This document shows positions 38,808 to 48,508 of a stretch of DNA of 64,000 nt, piece by piece. Under the pieces are notes generated by a model that was not told where the DNA came from, did not search any database, and worked only from the letters and a program-made list of their open reading frames with translations. The translations under genes were made by a program, and so were the position numbers. The DNA is taken from positions 1 through 64,000 of the forward strand of contig NZ_JACHFA010000002.1 of NCBI RefSeq assembly GCF_014201705.1, given 5' to 3'. Source of the stretch: Borreliella spielmanii (GTDB lineage: Bacteria > Spirochaetota > Spirochaetia > Borreliales > Borreliaceae). Numbering within the stretch: the first letter of the stretch is position 1; each line of letters begins with the position of its first letter.

Positions 38808-39836
38808 GTGTTAAAAAAAGTTTATTGTTTTTTAATTTTTTTATTTTTTATTGCTTGTTCTGGTTCTAATGATGGTAAGTCAGAGTCCAAAACAGTTTCG
38901 CTTATAGTTGATGGTGCTTTTGATGATAAAGGGTTTAATGAGAGTTCTTCTAATGCGATGAAAAAATTAAAGGCAGATTTTAATATAAATATAATTGAAA
39001 AATCATCTACGGGTAATTCTTATTTAGGAGATATTGCAAACTTAGAGGATGGTAATTCAAGTTTGATTTGGGGAGTTGGATTTAGATTGTCAGATATTCT
39101 TTTACAAAGAGCTAGTGAGAATGTTTCTATCAATTATGCAATCATGGAGGGGGTTTATAATGATGAAATTCAAATGCCCAAAAATCTTCTTAATATTAAT
39201 TTTAAATCCGAAGAGGTGGCTTTTTTAGCAGGATATTTTGCTTCAAAGTCTTCTAAAACGGGTAAGATCGGATTTATTGGAGGAGTGAAGGGGGAGGTTT
39301 TAGAATCTTTTATGTATGGATACGAAGCTGGTGCTAAGTATGCAAATTCCAATATTAAAGTGGTTTCTCAATATGTTGGTACATTTGGAGACTTTGGACT
39401 TGGTCGATCAACAGCATCTAATATGTATCGGGATGGGGTTGATATTATATTTGCAGCTGCAGGACTTTCTGGTATAGGAGTAATTGAGGCCGCAAAAGAA
39501 TTGGGGCCCGATCATTATATTATTGGAGTCGATCAGGATCAATCATATCTTGCCCCCAATAATGTTCTTATTTCTGCTGTAAAGAAGGTTGATTCATTAA
39601 TGTATAGTTTAACAAAAAAGTATTTAGAAACCGGAGTTTGGGATGGGGGCAAGACCATGTTGTTCGGACTTAAAGAAGATGGACTTGGGTTAGTTTTAAA
39701 TGAAAACTTAAAGTTAGATTATTCTGAAATTTATGATAAATCATTAAAAATTGGGCAAAGTATAATGAACGGTATAATAAGAGTTCCTTATGACAAGGCA
39801 TCTTATGATAACTTTGTTTTGCAAATAGCAAATTAA
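38808..39836 (+). CDS. bmpD: BmpD, BMP-family nucleoside-binding lipoprotein
   Basis: Substrate-binding lipoprotein of the basic membrane protein family, which delivers purine nucleosides to an ABC transporter. A signal peptide ends in the lipobox FFIAC (lipid Cys17). The family blocks [68 protein letters not shown] and [14 protein letters not shown] are all intact. The start is GTG (38808) with a TAAGGGGG ribosome-binding site. It lies first in the bmp cluster with its own upstream terminator and a downstream hairpin, so it is probably a separate transcript. I recall a structure of the B. burgdorferi ortholog (BB0385) with adenosine bound. Confidence 0.95.
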   Translation: MLKKVYCFLIFLFFIACSGSNDGKSESKTVSLIVDGAFDDKGFNESSSNAMKKLKADFNINIIEKSSTGNSYLGDIANLEDGNSSLIWGVGFRLSDILLQRASENVSINYAIMEGVYNDEIQMPKNLLNINFKSEEVAFLAGYFASKSSKTGKIGFIGGVKGEVLESFMYGYEAGAKYANSNIKVVSQYVGTFGDFGLGRSTASNMYRDGVDIIFAAAGLSGIGVIEAAKELGPDHYIIGVDQDQSYLAPNNVLISAVKKVDSLMYSLTKKYLETGVWDGGKTMLFGLKEDGLGLVLNENLKLDYSEIYDKSLKIGQSIMNGIIRVPYDKASYDNFVLQIAN

Positions 39837-40148
39837 CTTGATTTATGTGGAGTTGATTTGTAAAATATGACTTTAACTTTTTTAAAAAGATTTTAGGTAG
39901 TCTTTTAATTATTTCAAGTTTTAAAGATTAATCTTGAAAAAGGGTTTAAATTTAGATATTATGGTGATGTAGGAAAAAATTTTTCTTATCACCATGTTTT
40001 ATTAATGCTAAAAGCAATGTTTTTTAGTTTTATTGAGCTTTTTGTTTTATAAATTAAGAATATTACTTGTTAGTAAAATAAAGTTAATGTTTTAATTTTT
40101 GAAAAATTCTAAATTTTTTAAATAAATTTTGTAAGGAGAGGGTTGATT
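39837..40148. other. bmpD-bmpC spacer with two hairpins
   Basis: About 310 bases without a gene. TTTCAAG/CTTGAAA pair at 39912-39918 and 39933-39939. A stronger hairpin at 39961-39995 is listed separately. The remainder is A/T-rich and ends with the AAGGAG (40133-40138) of bmpC. The bmpC promoter must lie here, but no clear -35/-10 pair is distinguishable. Confidence 0.45.
39961..40000 (+). terminator. hairpin downstream of bmpD, probable terminator
   Basis: ATGGTGAT (39961-39968) pairs with ATCACCAT (39988-39995). The interior also pairs partly (GGAAAAA with TTTTTC), and GTTTTATT follows. It sits about 125 bases after the bmpD stop. Confidence 0.55.
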
Positions 40149-41210
40149 TTGTTTAAAAGGTTTATTTTTATTGCTTTACTTTTATTAGTGTTGTCTTGTT
40201 TTAAGTCTAATGGAAAGTCTTCTAAATCTGACAAAGTTATTATAGGTGTTTTAGCTAATGGTAGTTTTTACGATAAAGGCTATAATCAAAGCGTTTATGA
40301 TGGTGTTGTAAAACTTAGAGATGATTTTGGAGTAAAACTTATAACTAAATCTTTAAGGCCTTACCCTATTGAGGGCAAAAGACTTCTTACCGTTAATGAA
40401 GCAATGACCGAGGATGCTTATGAGGTTCAAAAAAATCCTTTAAATCTTTTTTGGTTGATTGGGTATCAATTTTCCAGTTTATCAGTTAAGCTTTCGTATG
40501 AACGACCAGATATTTGTTATGGGATTATAGATGCCTTTGATTATGGTGATATTCAAGTTCCTAAAAATTCCTTGGCTATTAAGTTTAGAAATGAAGAGGC
40601 TGCATTTTTAGCAGGGTATATTGCTGCTAAGATGAGTAGAAAGGAAAAGATTGGATTTTTAACAGGCCCCACAAGCGAATATTTGAATGATTTTAAGTTT
40701 GGTTTTAAGGCTGGAATTTTTTATGCTAATCCCAAATTAAGATTGGTTGCAAAAAAAGCACCTTCTCTTTTTGATAAAGAGAAAGGCAAAGAAATGGCTC
40801 GGTTCATGTATAAAGAGGATAAAGTAGGTGTTATTTTTCCAATAGCTGGTATAACTAGTCTTGGAGTTTATGACGCTGCTAAGGAACTTGGACCTAAATA
40901 TTATGTTATTGGTTTAAATCAAGATCAATCATATATTGCGCCTCAAAATGTTATTACTTCAATACTTAAAGACGTCGGTAAAGTTATTTATTCTGTTTCA
41001 TCAGATTATATTAAAAATGGAGTTTTTAAAGGTGGAGTTGTTATTGATCGGGGGTTAAAAGAAGGAGTAATAGAAATTGTTAAAGATCCAGATGTTTTAA
41101 ATAATAGGTTAGTTTATGAAGTTATTAATCTAGAAAATAAAATAATAAATGGAGAAATTGTGGTTCCTGATAGTGAATATGCATTTGATTTATTTAAATC
41201 AAAGTTATAA
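40149..41210 (+). CDS. bmpC: BmpC, BMP-family lipoprotein
   Basis: Paralog of BmpD/A/B with lipobox LVLSC (Cys17). The family blocks are present but diverged: NGSFYDKGYNQSV replaces the DDKxFNES block, the PIAGITSLGVYDAAKELG block replaces AAGLxGIG, and GLNQDQSYIAP replaces GVDQDQ. A specific insert RPYPIEGKRLLTVNEAMTED sits near residue 60. TTG at 40149 gives 353 residues, the length I recall for BB0384; TTG at 40143 is an alternative and is closer to the AAGGAG at 40133. The 3' end of this gene is the source of the duplicated fragment at 42672-42883. Confidence 0.92.
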   Translation: MFKRFIFIALLLLVLSCFKSNGKSSKSDKVIIGVLANGSFYDKGYNQSVYDGVVKLRDDFGVKLITKSLRPYPIEGKRLLTVNEAMTEDAYEVQKNPLNLFWLIGYQFSSLSVKLSYERPDICYGIIDAFDYGDIQVPKNSLAIKFRNEEAAFLAGYIAAKMSRKEKIGFLTGPTSEYLNDFKFGFKAGIFYANPKLRLVAKKAPSLFDKEKGKEMARFMYKEDKVGVIFPIAGITSLGVYDAAKELGPKYYVIGLNQDQSYIAPQNVITSILKDVGKVIYSVSSDYIKNGVFKGGVVIDRGLKEGVIEIVKDPDVLNNRLVYEVINLENKIINGEIVVPDSEYAFDLFKSKL

Positions 41211-41250
41211 GCTACTTAGATATAGCTTTGTTTAAAAAGGGGGGTAATTT

Positions 41251-42270
41251 ATGAATAAATTATTATTGTTTATTTTGTTTGAGGGTGTTATTTTTTTATC
41301 TTGTAGTGGTAAGGGTAGTCTTGAGAATAGCATTCCTAAGGTATCTTTAATAGTTGATGGAGCTTTTGATGATAAATCTTTTAATGAAAGTGCTTCAAAT
41401 GGCGTAAAAAAAATTAAAGAGGAATTTAAAATTGAGCTTCTTTTAAAAGAATCTTCAACAAATTCTTATTTATCTGATCTTGAAGGGCTTAAAGATGCGG
41501 GTTCAAATTTAATTTGTCTTGTTGGATATAGATTTAGCGATGTTGCCAAGGCTGTTTCTTTGCAAAATTCTGAGGTGAAATATGTAATTATTGATCCTGT
41601 TTATTCTAATGATTCTATTCCTGCAAATTTAGTAGGGATGACTTTTAAAGCTCAAGAAGGAGCGTTTTTAACGGGTTATATTGCTGCAAAAGTTTCTAAA
41701 ACAGGTAAAATTGGATTTTTAGGGGGAATAGAGAGTGATATAGTAAATGCTTTCAGGTATGGGTATGAGGCTGGTGCTAAGTATGCTAATAAAGATATAA
41801 AGATATTTTCTCAGTTTGTTGGTAGTTTTTCTGACATTGAAGCTGCTAGAAGTATTGCAACTAAAATGTATTCTGATGAGATAGATATTATTCATCATGC
41901 TGCAAGTCTTGCAGGGATTGGGGCTATTGAGGTTGCAAAAGAACTTGGTTCTGGACATTACATTATTGGAGTTGATGAGGATCAATCATATCTTGCTCCC
42001 AACAATGTAATCACATCTGCAACAAAAGATGTTGGTAGATCTTTAAATATTTTTATATCTAATTATTTAAAAACTAATATTTTTGAAGGTGGAAAATTAA
42101 TAAATTATGGCCTTAAGGAAGGAGTTGTAGGGTTTGTAAGAAATCCCAAGATGATTTCTTTTGAACTTGAAAAAGAAATTGACAGTCTTTCTAGTAAAAT
42201 AATTAATAAAGAAGTTATTGTTCCATATAATAAAGAAAATTATGAAAAATTTCTTAAAGAATTTGTTTGA
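41251..42270 (+). CDS. bmpA: BmpA1, BMP-family lipoprotein (P39 antigen paralog, first copy)
   Basis: A 339-residue surface lipoprotein with lipobox IFLSC (Cys18). It is about 88 percent identical by eye to the copy at 42926. The BMP blocks are [40 protein letters not shown] and [14 protein letters not shown]. Unlike all its paralogs here, it has LICLVGY where the others have LIW or [11 protein letters not shown] where the others have Gly, and HHAASL where the others have AAGL (AGIT in BmpC). BmpA orthologs are immunodominant (P39) and reported to bind laminin. AAGGGGGG lies before the ATG, identical in context to that of the second copy. Confidence 0.93.
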   Translation: MNKLLLFILFEGVIFLSCSGKGSLENSIPKVSLIVDGAFDDKSFNESASNGVKKIKEEFKIELLLKESSTNSYLSDLEGLKDAGSNLICLVGYRFSDVAKAVSLQNSEVKYVIIDPVYSNDSIPANLVGMTFKAQEGAFLTGYIAAKVSKTGKIGFLGGIESDIVNAFRYGYEAGAKYANKDIKIFSQFVGSFSDIEAARSIATKMYSDEIDIIHHAASLAGIGAIEVAKELGSGHYIIGVDEDQSYLAPNNVITSATKDVGRSLNIFISNYLKTNIFEGGKLINYGLKEGVVGFVRNPKMISFELEKEIDSLSSKIINKEVIVPYNKENYEKFLKEFV

Positions 42271-42351
42271 ATAAAGATTCAATTTATATGTTTTATTTTT
42301 AAGTATAAAAACCCATTGGTTTTGTTTAAGTGATGGAAATGGAAAAGTATC

Positions 42352-42671
42352 TGGATAAGGGTTGATTTTTATATTTGGCATTTTTTCGATTTCTTGCTTT
42401 AGCAGGAGTGAAATAGAAATTGGTTTAAGTAAGATTAAAATATCTATGTTAGATAGTATTTTTAATGACAAATCTCTTAATTCTAGGATAATAAGGCTTT
42501 ATTTTGTTTAAAAAAAAGTTTTCTAAAAAATATTGAAGAAGTTTTTTCTACTACTTTCTCTATAGTTTATTTTGGCTATGTTGCAGATTTTAATAATTTA
42601 AAATAAAGGGTTTGTCTGTATTTGGCTTATAGGATATGCTTGCCAATGTTTCTTTCTCGGTTTTAGTTTAA
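42352..42671 (+). pseudogene. decayed 5' fragment of bmpB
   Basis: Aligns with the first ~105 codons of bmpB (44027-44341). TTTTTATATTTGGCAT, TCTTGCTTTAGCAGGA and AGTAAGATTAAAATATCTATG match the bmpB signal peptide and first block. The start codon is lost (CTGGATAAGG), a frameshift leads to TAA near 42510, and further indels follow. The upstream 80 bases also match the bmpB leader. It ends abruptly at a TCGGTTTTAGTTTAATTAGA joint to bmpC sequence. It has no coding capacity beyond short peptides. Confidence 0.88.
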
Positions 42672-42883
42672 TTAGATTATATTAAAAATGGGGGGGGGTA
42701 AAGGTGGAGTTTTTATTAATCGAAAGTTAAAAGAGGGAGTAATAGAAATTGTTAAGGACCTTGATGTTTTAAAATAATGGATTAATTGATGAAGTTATTA
42801 ATCTAGAAAATGAAATATTAAATGGAGAAATTATTATTCTTAATAGTAAATATGCATTTGATTTATTTAAATCAAAGTTATAA
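42672..42883 (+). pseudogene. decayed 3' fragment of bmpC
   Basis: Matches the last ~70 codons and stop of bmpC (41003-41210): AAAGAGGGAGTAATAGAAAT, GAAGTTATTAATCTAGAAAA and ATGCATTTGATTTATTTAAA are nearly identical. Small indels break the frame, including a G9 run at 42690-42698 where bmpC reads GGAGTTTTT. The following 40 bases match the bmpC-bmpA1 spacer, so this fragment carries the leader of bmpA2. Confidence 0.88.
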
Positions 42884-42925
42884 ACTACTTAGATATAGCT
42901 TTGTTTAAAAAAGGGGGAATAGTTT

Positions 42926-43945
42926 ATGAATAAATTATTATTGTTTATTTTGTTTGAAGGTATTATTTTTTTATCTTGTAGTGATAAGGGTGGTTTTGAG
43001 AATAAAATTCCCAAGGTTTCTTTAATAATTGATGGAACTTTTGATGATAAATCTTTTAATGAGAGTGCTTTAAATGGTGTAAAAAAACTTAAGGAAGAAT
43101 TTGAAATTGATCTTGTTTTAAAAGAATCTTCAACAAATTCTTATGTATCTGATCTTGAAGGGCTTAAAGATGCGGGTTCGAATTTAATTTGGCTTATTGG
43201 ATATAAATTTAGCGATGTTGCCAAGGCTGTTTCTTTGCAAAATTCCGAGATGAAATATGCAATTATTGATCCTGTTTATTCTAGTGAGCCTATTCCTGCA
43301 AATTTAGTAGGGATGACTTTTAGAGCTCAAGAAGGAGCATTTTTAACAGGTTATATTGCTTCAAAAGTTTCTAAAACAGGTAAAATTGGATTTTTAGGGG
43401 GAATAGAAGGTGATATAGTAGATGCTTTCAGGTATGGGTATGAGGCTGGTGCTAAGTATGCTAATAAAGATATAAAGATATTTTCTCAGTATATTGGTAG
43501 TTTTGCTGACATTGAAGCTGGTAGAAGTGTTGCAACTAAAATGTATTCTGATGGGATAGACATTATTCATCATGCTGCAGGTCTTGGAGGAATTGGGGCT
43601 ATTGAGGTCGCAAAAGAACTTGGTTCTGGGCATTACATTATTGGAGTTGATGAGGATCAATCATATCTTGCTCCCAATAATGTTATTACATCTTCAACTA
43701 AAGATGTTGGTAGATCTTTAAATCTTTTTACATCTAATTATTTAAAAACTAATAATTTTGAAGGTGGAAAATTAATAAATTATGGTCTTAAAGAAGGAGT
43801 TGTAGGGTTTGTAAGAAATCCCAAGATGATCCCTTTTGAAGTTGAAAAAGAAATTGATAGCCTTTCTGGTAAAATAATCAATAAAGAAGTTATTGTTCCA
43901 TATAATAAAGAAAGTTATGAAAAATTTCTTAAAGAATTTCTTTAA
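42926..43945 (+). CDS. bmpA: BmpA2, BMP-family lipoprotein (second bmpA copy)
   Basis: A 339-residue lipoprotein, lipobox IFLSC (Cys18), paralogous to the copy at 41251 along the entire length including leader and 3' flank. It keeps the family consensus residues that the first copy has lost: [15 protein letters not shown] and HHAAGLGG. This is therefore probably the functional counterpart of single-copy BmpA (BB0383) in B. burgdorferi. Its ribosome-binding region AAAAAAGGGGGAA matches that of the first copy. bmpB follows after 81 bp and is probably co-transcribed. Confidence 0.94.
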   Translation: MNKLLLFILFEGIIFLSCSDKGGFENKIPKVSLIIDGTFDDKSFNESALNGVKKLKEEFEIDLVLKESSTNSYVSDLEGLKDAGSNLIWLIGYKFSDVAKAVSLQNSEMKYAIIDPVYSSEPIPANLVGMTFRAQEGAFLTGYIASKVSKTGKIGFLGGIEGDIVDAFRYGYEAGAKYANKDIKIFSQYIGSFADIEAGRSVATKMYSDGIDIIHHAAGLGGIGAIEVAKELGSGHYIIGVDEDQSYLAPNNVITSSTKDVGRSLNLFTSNYLKTNNFEGGKLINYGLKEGVVGFVRNPKMIPFEVEKEIDSLSGKIINKEVIVPYNKESYEKFLKEFL

Positions 43946-44026
43946 ATAAAATAAAAAATCAATTTATATATTTTATTTTTAAGTATAAAAACACATTGGT
44001 TTTTTTTAAATGGAGAAGCGTTCTAT

Positions 44027-45052
44027 ATGAGGATTGCAATTTTTATATTTGGAATTTTGTTAACTTCTTGCTTTAGCAAGAATGGAATTGAATCTGGTTC
44101 AAGTAAGATTAAGATATCTATGTTAGTAGATGGTGTTCTTGATGATAAGTCTTTTAATTCTAGTGCCAATAATGCTTTATTGCGTTTGAAAAAAGATTTT
44201 CCAGAAAGTATTGAAGAAGTTTTTTCTGCTGCTGTTTCTGGAGTTTATTCTAGCTATGTTTCAGATCTTGATAATTTGAAAATGAATGGCTCGGGGTTGA
44301 TTTGGCTTGTGGGGTATATGCTTACGGACGTTTCTTTATCGGTTTCATTAGAAAATCCGGAAATTAGGTATGGAATAATAGATCCTATTTATGGTGGTGA
44401 TGTTCAGATTCCTAAAAATTTGATTGGTGTTGTTTTTAAAATAGAGCAAGGCGCTTTTTTAGCTGGCTATATTGCAGCTAAAAAAAGTTCTTCTAATAAA
44501 ATAGGTTTTATAGGGGGCGTAAAAGGTGATATAGTAGATGCATTTCGTTATGGTTATGAAGCTGGTGCTAAGTATGCTAATAAAGGTATAGAGATCGTAA
44601 GTGAATACTCTAATTCTTTTTCTGATGTTAATATTGGTAGAGTCATGGCTAATAAAATGTATTCTAAAGGAATAGATATAATTCATTTTGCAGCTGGTTT
44701 GGCAGGAGTTGGTGTTATTGAGGCGGCAAAAGAACTTGGTGATGGTTATTATGTTATTGGAGCTGATCAAGATCAATCGCATCTTGCTCCTAAAAATTTT
44801 ATTACTTCTGTTATAAAAAACGTTGGTGGTGCTTTGTATTTAATTACTAGTGAATATCTTAAAAATGATAATGTTTGGGAAGGTGGAAAAATTGTTAAAA
44901 TGGGGTTAAGAGATGGTGTTGTTGGTTTATCTAATGCAAATGAATTTGAATACATAAAAGTCCTTGAAAGGAAAATAATCAATAAAGAGATTATTGTTCC
45001 TTACAATCAGGAAGGATATGAAATTTTTATAAAACAAATATTAAAGTTATAG
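44027..45052 (+). CDS. bmpB: BmpB, BMP-family lipoprotein
   Basis: A 341-residue paralog with a short signal peptide and lipobox LLTSC (Cys15). Blocks [72 protein letters not shown] and [17 protein letters not shown] are intact. GGAGAAG lies before the ATG. It ends the bmp cluster; no clear terminator hairpin follows. BB0382 ortholog. The 5' third is the source of the fragment at 42352-42671. Confidence 0.94.
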   Translation: MRIAIFIFGILLTSCFSKNGIESGSSKIKISMLVDGVLDDKSFNSSANNALLRLKKDFPESIEEVFSAAVSGVYSSYVSDLDNLKMNGSGLIWLVGYMLTDVSLSVSLENPEIRYGIIDPIYGGDVQIPKNLIGVVFKIEQGAFLAGYIAAKKSSSNKIGFIGGVKGDIVDAFRYGYEAGAKYANKGIEIVSEYSNSFSDVNIGRVMANKMYSKGIDIIHFAAGLAGVGVIEAAKELGDGYYVIGADQDQSHLAPKNFITSVIKNVGGALYLITSEYLKNDNVWEGGKIVKMGLRDGVVGLSNANEFEYIKVLERKIINKEIIVPYNQEGYEIFIKQILKL

Positions 45053-45167
45053 ATTTTTCAAAATAAAAAGATTTTAATTTTCTAGTTTTTTGATTTTTTA
45101 ATTATGTTATATTTGTTGTGTTATAATAAATAGAAGTACAATTTCTATTGTTTTAGAGGATTTAGCA

Positions 45168-46592
45168 TTGAATAAAAAAATGTTTCCCAAAATTTACTAT
45201 TATGATCAAGACTTTATTGATATTTATAATAAAAGTTTATCCTGGATTCAAGACAAGGTTATTTTACAAAAAGTTGCTGATAAGGGTAAAAAAGATAAAA
45301 ATTATTATTCAGAGAATTTTAATTATATAGATCAGATGCAAGCTTGTATGTCAAGCTTTTTCCTTGTCTATAGTAATGGGGAATATTCATCTACATCTAC
45401 AATTGATAAATTTTATCAACTACAGGAAGAATCTGGCGCAATAAGGGCTAGATATGATAATAATAATGCTATTATTGATCTTGATGAGAATGAAGAAAAT
45501 ATTGGATTTCCTATTTTTGCATGGGCTGAATATAATTTATATCATAAAACGGGAAATAAAAAGAGAATTTCTGAAGTTTTGCCAATTCTTGATAAGTATT
45601 ATAAGTGGATAGAGAGCAAATTTTTAAAGAAAAATGGTCTTTATTCAATTAATGTAAATAAAATTTTTTATAAAAACTCTCCAAGAGTAGATGCACATTA
45701 TCCTATAGATTTTAATTCATTACAGGTTCATAGTGCGTATTGTATTTCTAAATTAGCAGACATTTTAAATGATAAAAATTTATCACTTGAGTATAAAAAA
45801 CGATTTTTTTCTCTTAAGGTTAAAATTAATTCTTTAATGTGGAGCGAAAAAGATGGATTTTATTATGATCTTGATGAGAATGAAAATATTCTTGAGATTA
45901 AGACATTAGTAGGGTTTTTCCCAATGCTTTCAGAGATTCCTAGTGAGGACAGAATAGAAAGAATGATTTTTTATTTAAAAAGTACTAAACATTTTGGGAC
46001 TCCAAATCCTTTCCCAACGCTTTCTGTTAGTGAGCCGGGGTTTAGTGAAGATGGTAATGGATATTATGGTTCAGTTTATACTTATATGAATTTTTTTGTG
46101 ATCAAAGGCCTTGAATATTGTGGTCGTGCAAATATTGCAAGGGAATTTACTATAAGACATTTATATTATATATTAGATACTTTAATGCCGTTTAATAAAA
46201 TCAAAGGACACATTTGGGAAGCTTATAAGCCTATGCAAGAAGGGCCTGCATATTTTGATTCTAATAAAAAAACTTATACTGAGAAAGATCTTATTTGTTA
46301 TCTTTCGCTTTTTAGTATTAGTTTGATGATAGAAAATATTATAGGACTTACAATTAGTTTGCCTGATAAAACCGTATATTGGAACATACCTACTCTTGAG
46401 ATTATGGGGATAGAAAGCTTGTCTCTTAAAAAGAATCAAACTACAATAATTTGTAATAAAGGTAAAAGAGGTTGGGAAATAAAAATGGAATCTGAAAAGC
46501 TTTATTATTTTACAATAAATATATTAAATAAAAAAGAAAAAACCCTTCCTATCCCTTCGGGAAGATGTTCTATGTTATTAGATAAGCTTTGA
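45168..46592 (+). CDS. trehalase-like six-hairpin glycosidase
   Basis: A 474-residue cytoplasmic protein (no signal peptide) that I recognise by position as BB0381, annotated trehalase. The sequence is consistent with an (alpha/alpha)6 glycosidase of the GH37/GH63 type: an aromatic and acidic NYIDQMQACMSS segment near 45, RVDAHYPIDFNSLQVHSAYC near 175, SEDGNGYYGSVYTYMNFFVIKG near 290 and GHIWEAYKPM near 340, where Asp and Glu could be catalytic. The classic trehalase signatures are not exact, so the substrate is uncertain. TTG start (45168) with AGAGGA seven bases upstream. mgtE follows after 54 bp. Confidence 0.7.
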   Translation: MNKKMFPKIYYYDQDFIDIYNKSLSWIQDKVILQKVADKGKKDKNYYSENFNYIDQMQACMSSFFLVYSNGEYSSTSTIDKFYQLQEESGAIRARYDNNNAIIDLDENEENIGFPIFAWAEYNLYHKTGNKKRISEVLPILDKYYKWIESKFLKKNGLYSINVNKIFYKNSPRVDAHYPIDFNSLQVHSAYCISKLADILNDKNLSLEYKKRFFSLKVKINSLMWSEKDGFYYDLDENENILEIKTLVGFFPMLSEIPSEDRIERMIFYLKSTKHFGTPNPFPTLSVSEPGFSEDGNGYYGSVYTYMNFFVIKGLEYCGRANIAREFTIRHLYYILDTLMPFNKIKGHIWEAYKPMQEGPAYFDSNKKTYTEKDLICYLSLFSISLMIENIIGLTISLPDKTVYWNIPTLEIMGIESLSLKKNQTTIICNKGKRGWEIKMESEKLYYFTINILNKKEKTLPIPSGRCSMLLDKL

Positions 46593-46646
46593 TGAATTGG
46601 ATTCATTAAATGTCTTGTAAAATTTAAATTTTTTGGAGGCCTTTTA

Positions 46647-48011
46647 ATGATAGATATTGATGAATTGAGAATTTTTCTTAAAGAGAAGAGTTATTCTAAA
46701 ATCAAAGAAAAATTTTTAAAGCATGATTCCTTTGACATTGCTGAGGCTCTTAAAAGACTTAATGGATCTGAATTGATTTTACTTTACAGATTTTTGCCCA
46801 AAAAAATAGCAGTTGAAACTTTTTCCAATTTTGATCAATCTACAAAAAACAAATTAGCAAATTCTTTTACAAATAAAGAAATAAGCGAAATGATTGATGA
46901 GCTTAATCTTGATGACGTTATTGATCTTTTAGAAGAAGTTCCTGCAAATGTTGTTCAGAGATTTTTAGCAAGCTCTACAGAAGAGAATAGAGAAATTATT
47001 AATAAATTTTTGTCTTACAATGATGATTCTGCAGGTTCGATCGTAACAATTGAATATGTTGAACTTAAAGAAGATTTTACCGTTGGTCAAGCTCTTGACT
47101 ATATTAGAAGGGTGGCTAAAACCAAAGAAGATATTTACACTTATTATATTACAGATTATGAAAAGCATTTAAAAGGAGTTATAAAAATTGAGGATTTAAT
47201 ATTAGCTAAAGATGATGTTATTTTGGCATCAATAATGAGAAGTAGTGGGTTTTATATTGTGGGGGTCAATGATGGGAAAGAGGATGTTGCGCTTCTTTTC
47301 CAAAAACATGATATTACCAGTGTTCCTGTTGTTGATAATGAAGGAAGAATGATAGGGGTTATTATTATTGATGATATTTTAGAAGTTATTCAATCTGTAA
47401 ATACTGAAGATTTTCAAATGATTGCGGCTGTTAAACCCTTAGACACATCTTATCTTGATACTTCTATTTTGGTTATGACAAAAAATAGGATAATTTGGCT
47501 TTTAGTTCTTATGGTATCTTCTACTTTTACAGCGACAATCATTTCAAATTATCAAAATTTAATGTTGTCTTTAGTGGTTTTAGCTAGTTTTATTCCCCTT
47601 TTAATGGATACTTCGGGAAATGCTGGTTCTCAGGCATCTGCTTTAATAATTCGTGAGCTTGCTCTTGGTACTGTTAAGGTAAAAGACTTTTTTAAAGTTT
47701 TTTTAAAGGAAATATGTGTTAGTATTTTGGTGGGGGGAATTCTTGCTAGTGTTAATTTTTTAAGAATTGTGTTTTTTGTAGCCCCACAGCATTCTGATAA
47801 GCTAAAAATAGCGTTTGTAGTTTCATCTTGTTTAATGGTAAGCTTGACCGTAGCAAAGATATTAGGAGGTCTTTTGCCTATTGTTGCTAAAATTTTCAAG
47901 TTAGATCCAGCACTTATGGCAGGTCCTTTAATTACCACAATTGCAGATGCTATTACTTTGATAGCTTATTTTAATATAGCGAAATGGGTTTTGGTTAGTT
48001 ATGTTGTTTAA
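46647..48011 (+). CDS. mgtE: MgtE magnesium transporter
   Basis: Gated Mg2+ channel. The N-terminal helical superhelix domain (about 1-125) is followed by paired CBS domains (about 130-250) that sense Mg2+, a connecting helix and five membrane helices (about 275-454). The ion-path signature is visible as DTSGNAGSQASALIIREL near 322-339. At 454 residues it has the usual length. TTTGGAGG lies ten bases before the ATG. BB0380 ortholog. Confidence 0.94.
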   Translation: MIDIDELRIFLKEKSYSKIKEKFLKHDSFDIAEALKRLNGSELILLYRFLPKKIAVETFSNFDQSTKNKLANSFTNKEISEMIDELNLDDVIDLLEEVPANVVQRFLASSTEENREIINKFLSYNDDSAGSIVTIEYVELKEDFTVGQALDYIRRVAKTKEDIYTYYITDYEKHLKGVIKIEDLILAKDDVILASIMRSSGFYIVGVNDGKEDVALLFQKHDITSVPVVDNEGRMIGVIIIDDILEVIQSVNTEDFQMIAAVKPLDTSYLDTSILVMTKNRIIWLLVLMVSSTFTATIISNYQNLMLSLVVLASFIPLLMDTSGNAGSQASALIIRELALGTVKVKDFFKVFLKEICVSILVGGILASVNFLRIVFFVAPQHSDKLKIAFVVSSCLMVSLTVAKILGGLLPIVAKIFKLDPALMAGPLITTIADAITLIAYFNIAKWVLVSYVV

Positions 48012-48061
48012 ATTTTGTTTAAACATGTTAATTGTTATTTTTTTATAATAGGACATTTTAA

Positions 48062-48481
48062 ATGTATAATTGCATTTTTTGTAAAATAGTAAACAAAGAG
48101 CTTCCTAGTTATAAGGTTTATGAGGATGATTTAGTTTTAGCATTTTTAGATATTAATCCTTTAACTATTGGGCATACTCTTGTTATTCCTAAAGAACATA
48201 GTGAGAATTTGTCAAATATGGATGATAAATTTAATGAAAGAGTTTTAAGAGTATGTAAAAAAATTTCGAATGCTTTAAAGAAAATAAATTCAAACATTTG
48301 TGTTGGAATAAATATTCATTCTTCTTTGGGGGCTGGCGCGGGGCAAGAGATTTTTCATACCCATTTTCATGTAATTCCAAGATTTAAAGATGATGGTTTT
48401 GGTTTTAAGAGAGACAATAAACTTAGTCTTGAAGTTGATAAATTTAAAGAGTTATCTACGCAAATAAGTATGAATATTTAA
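48062..48481 (+). CDS. HIT-family nucleotide hydrolase
   Basis: A 139-residue HIT protein of the Hint branch. It begins CIFCKIVNKELPSYKVYED and has the histidine triad IFHTHFHVIPRF (about 97-108), where the middle His is the nucleophile. Hint proteins hydrolyse adenosine phosphoramidates. A short C-terminus follows the triad. mgtE lies upstream with a 50-bp gap. Annotated elsewhere as a protein kinase C inhibitor homolog (BB0379), a misleading historical name. Confidence 0.93.
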   Translation: MYNCIFCKIVNKELPSYKVYEDDLVLAFLDINPLTIGHTLVIPKEHSENLSNMDDKFNERVLRVCKKISNALKKINSNICVGINIHSSLGAGAGQEIFHTHFHVIPRFKDDGFGFKRDNKLSLEVDKFKELSTQISMNI

Positions 48482-48508
48482 TTTTATTTTGCCTAAAAGG
48501 GATTCTTT

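Noticed and set aside
41209-41228. AAGCTA/TAGCTT hairpin after bmpC as a terminator
   Set aside because: A six-base stem with a loop of eight and no T run. One base of the stem is changed in the duplicated copy before bmpA2, so no function is supported.
42097-42471. 124-codon minus-strand frame at the end of bmpA1
   Set aside because: Antisense to bmpA1 and the bmpB pseudogene fragment; composition is random AT-rich.
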